DNA from: Bacilli bacterium
Lineage (GTDB): Bacteria > Bacillota_I > Bacilli_A > RF39 > UBA660
Assembly: GCA_016302505.1 (NCBI GenBank)
Contig: JAEDNL010000049.1
Location: 1 to 6,942 of the forward strand
Length of the DNA: 6,942 nucleotides
Direction: 5' to 3'
Shown: positions 5,471 through 6,942 of the stretch, piece by piece
How the letters are laid out: the number at the start of each line of letters is the position of its first letter
Position numbering within the stretch: the stretch's first letter is position 1
Program-made: the position numbers and the translations under genes
The notes under the pieces: generated by a model
Seen by the model: only the letters and a program-made list of their open reading frames with translations
Databases searched by the model: none
Told to the model about the DNA's origin: nothing

Positions 5471-6568
5471 ATGGAAAAACAATATAAGTTAAAATATGAA
5501 TTATTAGTCGCAGGATTATATCCATTTAAAGAAGAATATAGTCTAAATGGTTATATATTAAAAAAGAATATCATTGATGAAAGTAAAATAGAAAATTATA
5601 TCAACGATAGTCTTATATTTTTAAGTCCTTTAATTGGGTTTTGCAGTTACAATACTGAAAAAAAGTCAGTATATTTAACCTTTGAAAAAGAAGAAATTAT
5701 AAATCTGGATATTGAAGATAATGAACCAAAAGATAAAATTGCAGAAAAGTTGTACAGTTTAAATATATTGAAAGGTCCAAATGATTTAGAAAAATATTTA
5801 ACATTAAATGTAAATAATAGCATTATGTTCCCAATTAAAGTTATAAGATTATTTGATATGAACGATAATTTAATCACTTATTCATTTAATTTTTCTAAAT
5901 TAAACGTTCCTTCTCTTATTTCACATGATATAAATAAAACTCACGAAAAAATTGATAGACAAAATTTTAGATTAAATTCTGGTTTTTCGTATACAAGTTT
6001 AACCGAATTAAAAAATAACAATAGTTTTTTTGACAGAGCATTATCATTGTATTATTCATCATTTTCAGTAAATGATGAAAAAGTAGGTTTTATTCTTTTA
6101 ATATCATCACTAGAAACACTTTTAAATTTATCAACATATGCAAAAGTTGAATCATGTAAAGAATGTTCACAAAAAATGTATAAAATTTCAGAGACAGTAG
6201 CAGCAAATGTAAGCAAGATTTTAATGGATAAAGAACTTTCAATAAAAAAATTAATTAAAAAATTTTATACAAAAAGGAGTAAATATTTGCATGGTTCGAA
6301 AGTTGAAATATCCAATAGCGATGAGCAAGAATTGCAAGAATACGTTAGAAAAGTTTTATTAATGTATTGGTATATATCAACATGTAAAAAAACATTTAAT
6401 CATAAAGAAATAATAAATGAATTTCAATCAAAAATTTATAATACAAAATTTGAATATTGTTCATTTTTAACATCATTAAAAAACACTTCATTTAAAGAAA
6501 AACAAAATGAAATACTATCTCAGTTTTTTAATAGTTTAATATCACAAACGATTCAAAATAAACAATAA
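5471..6568 (+). CDS. Apea-like HEPN domain protein, 365 aa, candidate defence RNase
   Basis: HEPN proteins are often metal-independent RNases in abortive-infection, toxin-antitoxin and CRISPR-linked systems, with an RxxxxH active motif. Here residues about 188-305 form the helical domain: FDRALSLYYSSF, then a long helix VGFILLISSLETLLNL (205-220, E215), then the motif RSKYLHG (R269 to H274), followed by the helix LQEYVRKVLLMYWYIS. RSxxxHG is the form typical of Apea-like HEPN domains. A CKEC pair (C229, C232) sits between the two halves and might bind zinc. The N-terminal ~180 residues are mixed alpha/beta, unrecognised, and could be a sensing domain. There is no signal peptide or membrane segment. 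Start ATG at 5471 has GGAG with a 7-base spacer. It has its own extended -10 promoter and ends in a clean terminator, so it is a one-gene cargo unit with no obvious antitoxin next to it. Confidence 0.82.
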   Translation: MEKQYKLKYELLVAGLYPFKEEYSLNGYILKKNIIDESKIENYINDSLIFLSPLIGFCSYNTEKKSVYLTFEKEEIINLDIEDNEPKDKIAEKLYSLNILKGPNDLEKYLTLNVNNSIMFPIKVIRLFDMNDNLITYSFNFSKLNVPSLISHDINKTHEKIDRQNFRLNSGFSYTSLTELKNNNSFFDRALSLYYSSFSVNDEKVGFILLISSLETLLNLSTYAKVESCKECSQKMYKISETVAANVSKILMDKELSIKKLIKKFYTKRSKYLHGSKVEISNSDEQELQEYVRKVLLMYWYISTCKKTFNHKEIINEFQSKIYNTKFEYCSFLTSLKNTSFKEKQNEILSQFFNSLISQTIQNKQ

Positions 6569-6586
6569 TTAATTTAAACATATTTT

Positions 6587-6619
6587 AAGATAACTAAAAT
6601 AAACTAGTTATCTTTTTTA
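6587..6619 (+). terminator. Rho-independent terminator after the HEPN gene
   Basis: AAGATAACTA (6587-6596) and TAGTTATCTT (6605-6614) form a perfect 10-bp stem with an 8-base loop, followed by more T residues (six in a row counting the end of the stem). It lies 18 bases past the HEPN stop and insulates it from the integrase remnant. Confidence 0.85.
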
Positions 6620-6634
6620 TTGATAAAATCGATA

Positions 6635-6651
6635 AATAATCAATGATTATT
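6635..6651. repeat. 17-bp palindrome upstream of the integrase remnant
   Basis: AATAATCA and TGATTATT flank a single central A, a perfect 8-bp dyad. It lies about 20 bases upstream of the probable integrase -10 and overlaps the expected -35 region. It looks like a site for a dimeric HTH protein; AT-richness lowers the certainty. Confidence 0.45.
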
Positions 6652-6668
6652 AAAAATTAACAAAATAA

Positions 6669-6700
6669 TGGTAAAATATAGATGTATGTCGATATTTTAC
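6669..6700 (+). promoter_or_regulatory. Probable integrase promoter overlapped by a 9-bp inverted repeat
   Basis: TGGTAAAAT (6669-6677) is an extended -10-like element (TGnTAAAAT), with a weak TTAAAA near 17 bases upstream. GTAAAATAT (6671-6679) and ATATTTTAC (6692-6700) form a perfect inverted repeat with a 12-base spacer, covering the -10 and the start site. This is the usual placement for a repressor operator on an integrase gene. Confidence 0.5.
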
Positions 6701-6722
6701 GGATAAGAAAAGGAGGAATGAA

Positions 6723-6830
6723 ATGTCCGTAAGACAACTTAAAGAAAATAAAATAACAAAAGATGGAAGATCTTGGGTATTTATACAATATAGTAAAGGA
6801 TTAGATGGAAAAAGACACCAATTGATGTGA
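6723..6830 (+). pseudogene. N-terminal remnant of a tyrosine-family integrase
   Basis: The frame begins at ATG 6723 with GGAGG 6 bases upstream and encodes 35 residues: MSVRQLKENK, then KDGRSWVFIQYS and LDGKRHQ. The pattern of a basic start, DGRSWVF-x-x-Y and DGKR is typical of the arm-type DNA-binding domain that opens tyrosine integrases of phages and integrative elements; the usual length is about 360-400 residues. Here the frame stops at TGA (6828) where a foreign-looking sequence begins, so the core-binding and catalytic domains are absent from the window. The intact ribosome binding site and promoter suggest the break is recent. The remainder may lie beyond the window on the far side of the inserted sequence. 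Confidence 0.75.
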
Positions 6831-6942
6831 ACCCTATTCAGTAGACATCATAAAAAAAGACAGTATATTAAAAAGAGAAAATTATTTTGAAGTTGTCAAT
6901 AAAAAGTAGACACAAAAAAAGATTTATTTAAACCCTAATTGA
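6826..6942. mobile_element. Probable IS3-family-like element end interrupting the integrase
   Basis: Where the integrase frame ends, the sequence changes to TGTGAACCC, then ATTCAGTAGACA, a shape like the TG...ACCCC...GGACA termini of IS3-family (IS150-type) elements. The octamer AGTAGACA followed by a run of A recurs at 6840-6847 and 6905-6912, as terminal and subterminal transposase sites might. No transposase frame is visible in the remaining bases; if the element is complete its genes lie beyond the window. The exact boundary (6826 or 6828) and the family are inference. Confidence 0.5.

Noticed and set aside
5647..5877. Minus-strand frame inside the HEPN gene
   Set aside because: Ser/Phe/Ile-rich shadow of the plus-strand gene.
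1..6942. CRISPR array, tRNA or rRNA genes
   Set aside because: No regularly spaced repeat array, tRNA cloverleaf ending in a TTC loop, or rRNA-like stretch was seen.
1..6942. Mycoplasma genetic code (TGA as Trp)
   Set aside because: Trp is written TGG throughout and TGA ends the 279-aa gene and the relaxase frame at sensible places.

Overview
The window is about 7 kb of very AT-rich DNA. It uses strong AGGAGG-type ribosome binding sites, TGnTATAAT-type promoters and ordinary TGA stops (genetic code 11, not the Mycoplasma code). This fits a low-GC Bacillota or Erysipelotrichia/RF39-like gut bacterium; that placement is inference from composition and protein style. The content is that of an integrative or mobilizable element, or its remnant, not of a core chromosome: a truncated MobV-type relaxase, a tyrosine-integrase start broken by an IS-like end, a tandem-HTH repressor, a Fic-like protein, an Apea-like HEPN protein and a four-gene accessory operon.

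Layout. Positions 1-195 hold no gene; the first ~50 bases are clearly richer in G+C than the rest, and a tandem 11-bp repeat lies at 160-180. Positions 196-2743 (minus strand) carry a tight operon transcribed leftward in the order 279-aa unknown protein, 121-aa CxxC protein, 262-aa JAMM/MPN (JAB) metallopeptidase-like protein, 164-aa unknown protein. It has its own promoter at about 2808-2816. Positions 2895-4213 (minus) carry a tandem-XRE-domain regulator followed by a Fic-fold protein whose active-site His is replaced by Gln; between them is a structured inverted repeat. At 4260-5381 (plus) is a MobV/Pre relaxase that has lost its N-terminus, including the region that carries the catalytic His in pMV158 MobM. 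At 5471-6568 (plus) is an Apea-like HEPN protein with its own promoter and a good terminator. At 6723-6830 (plus) the first 35 codons of a tyrosine integrase run into what looks like the end of an IS3-family-like element.

How the parts may fit together. The XRE protein probably represses its own promoter and with it fic. The JAMM operon and the HEPN gene are separately promoted cargo of the kind found in defence or inter-element competition islands. The relaxase and integrase are both damaged, so the element looks like a chimera no longer able to move by itself. The best candidate for an undescribed system is the JAMM operon, possibly together with the upstream regulator and Fic-like gene: a JAMM isopeptidase-like enzyme sits with three uncharacterised partners and without any visible E1, E2 or ubiquitin-like protein. 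Its function is unproven.
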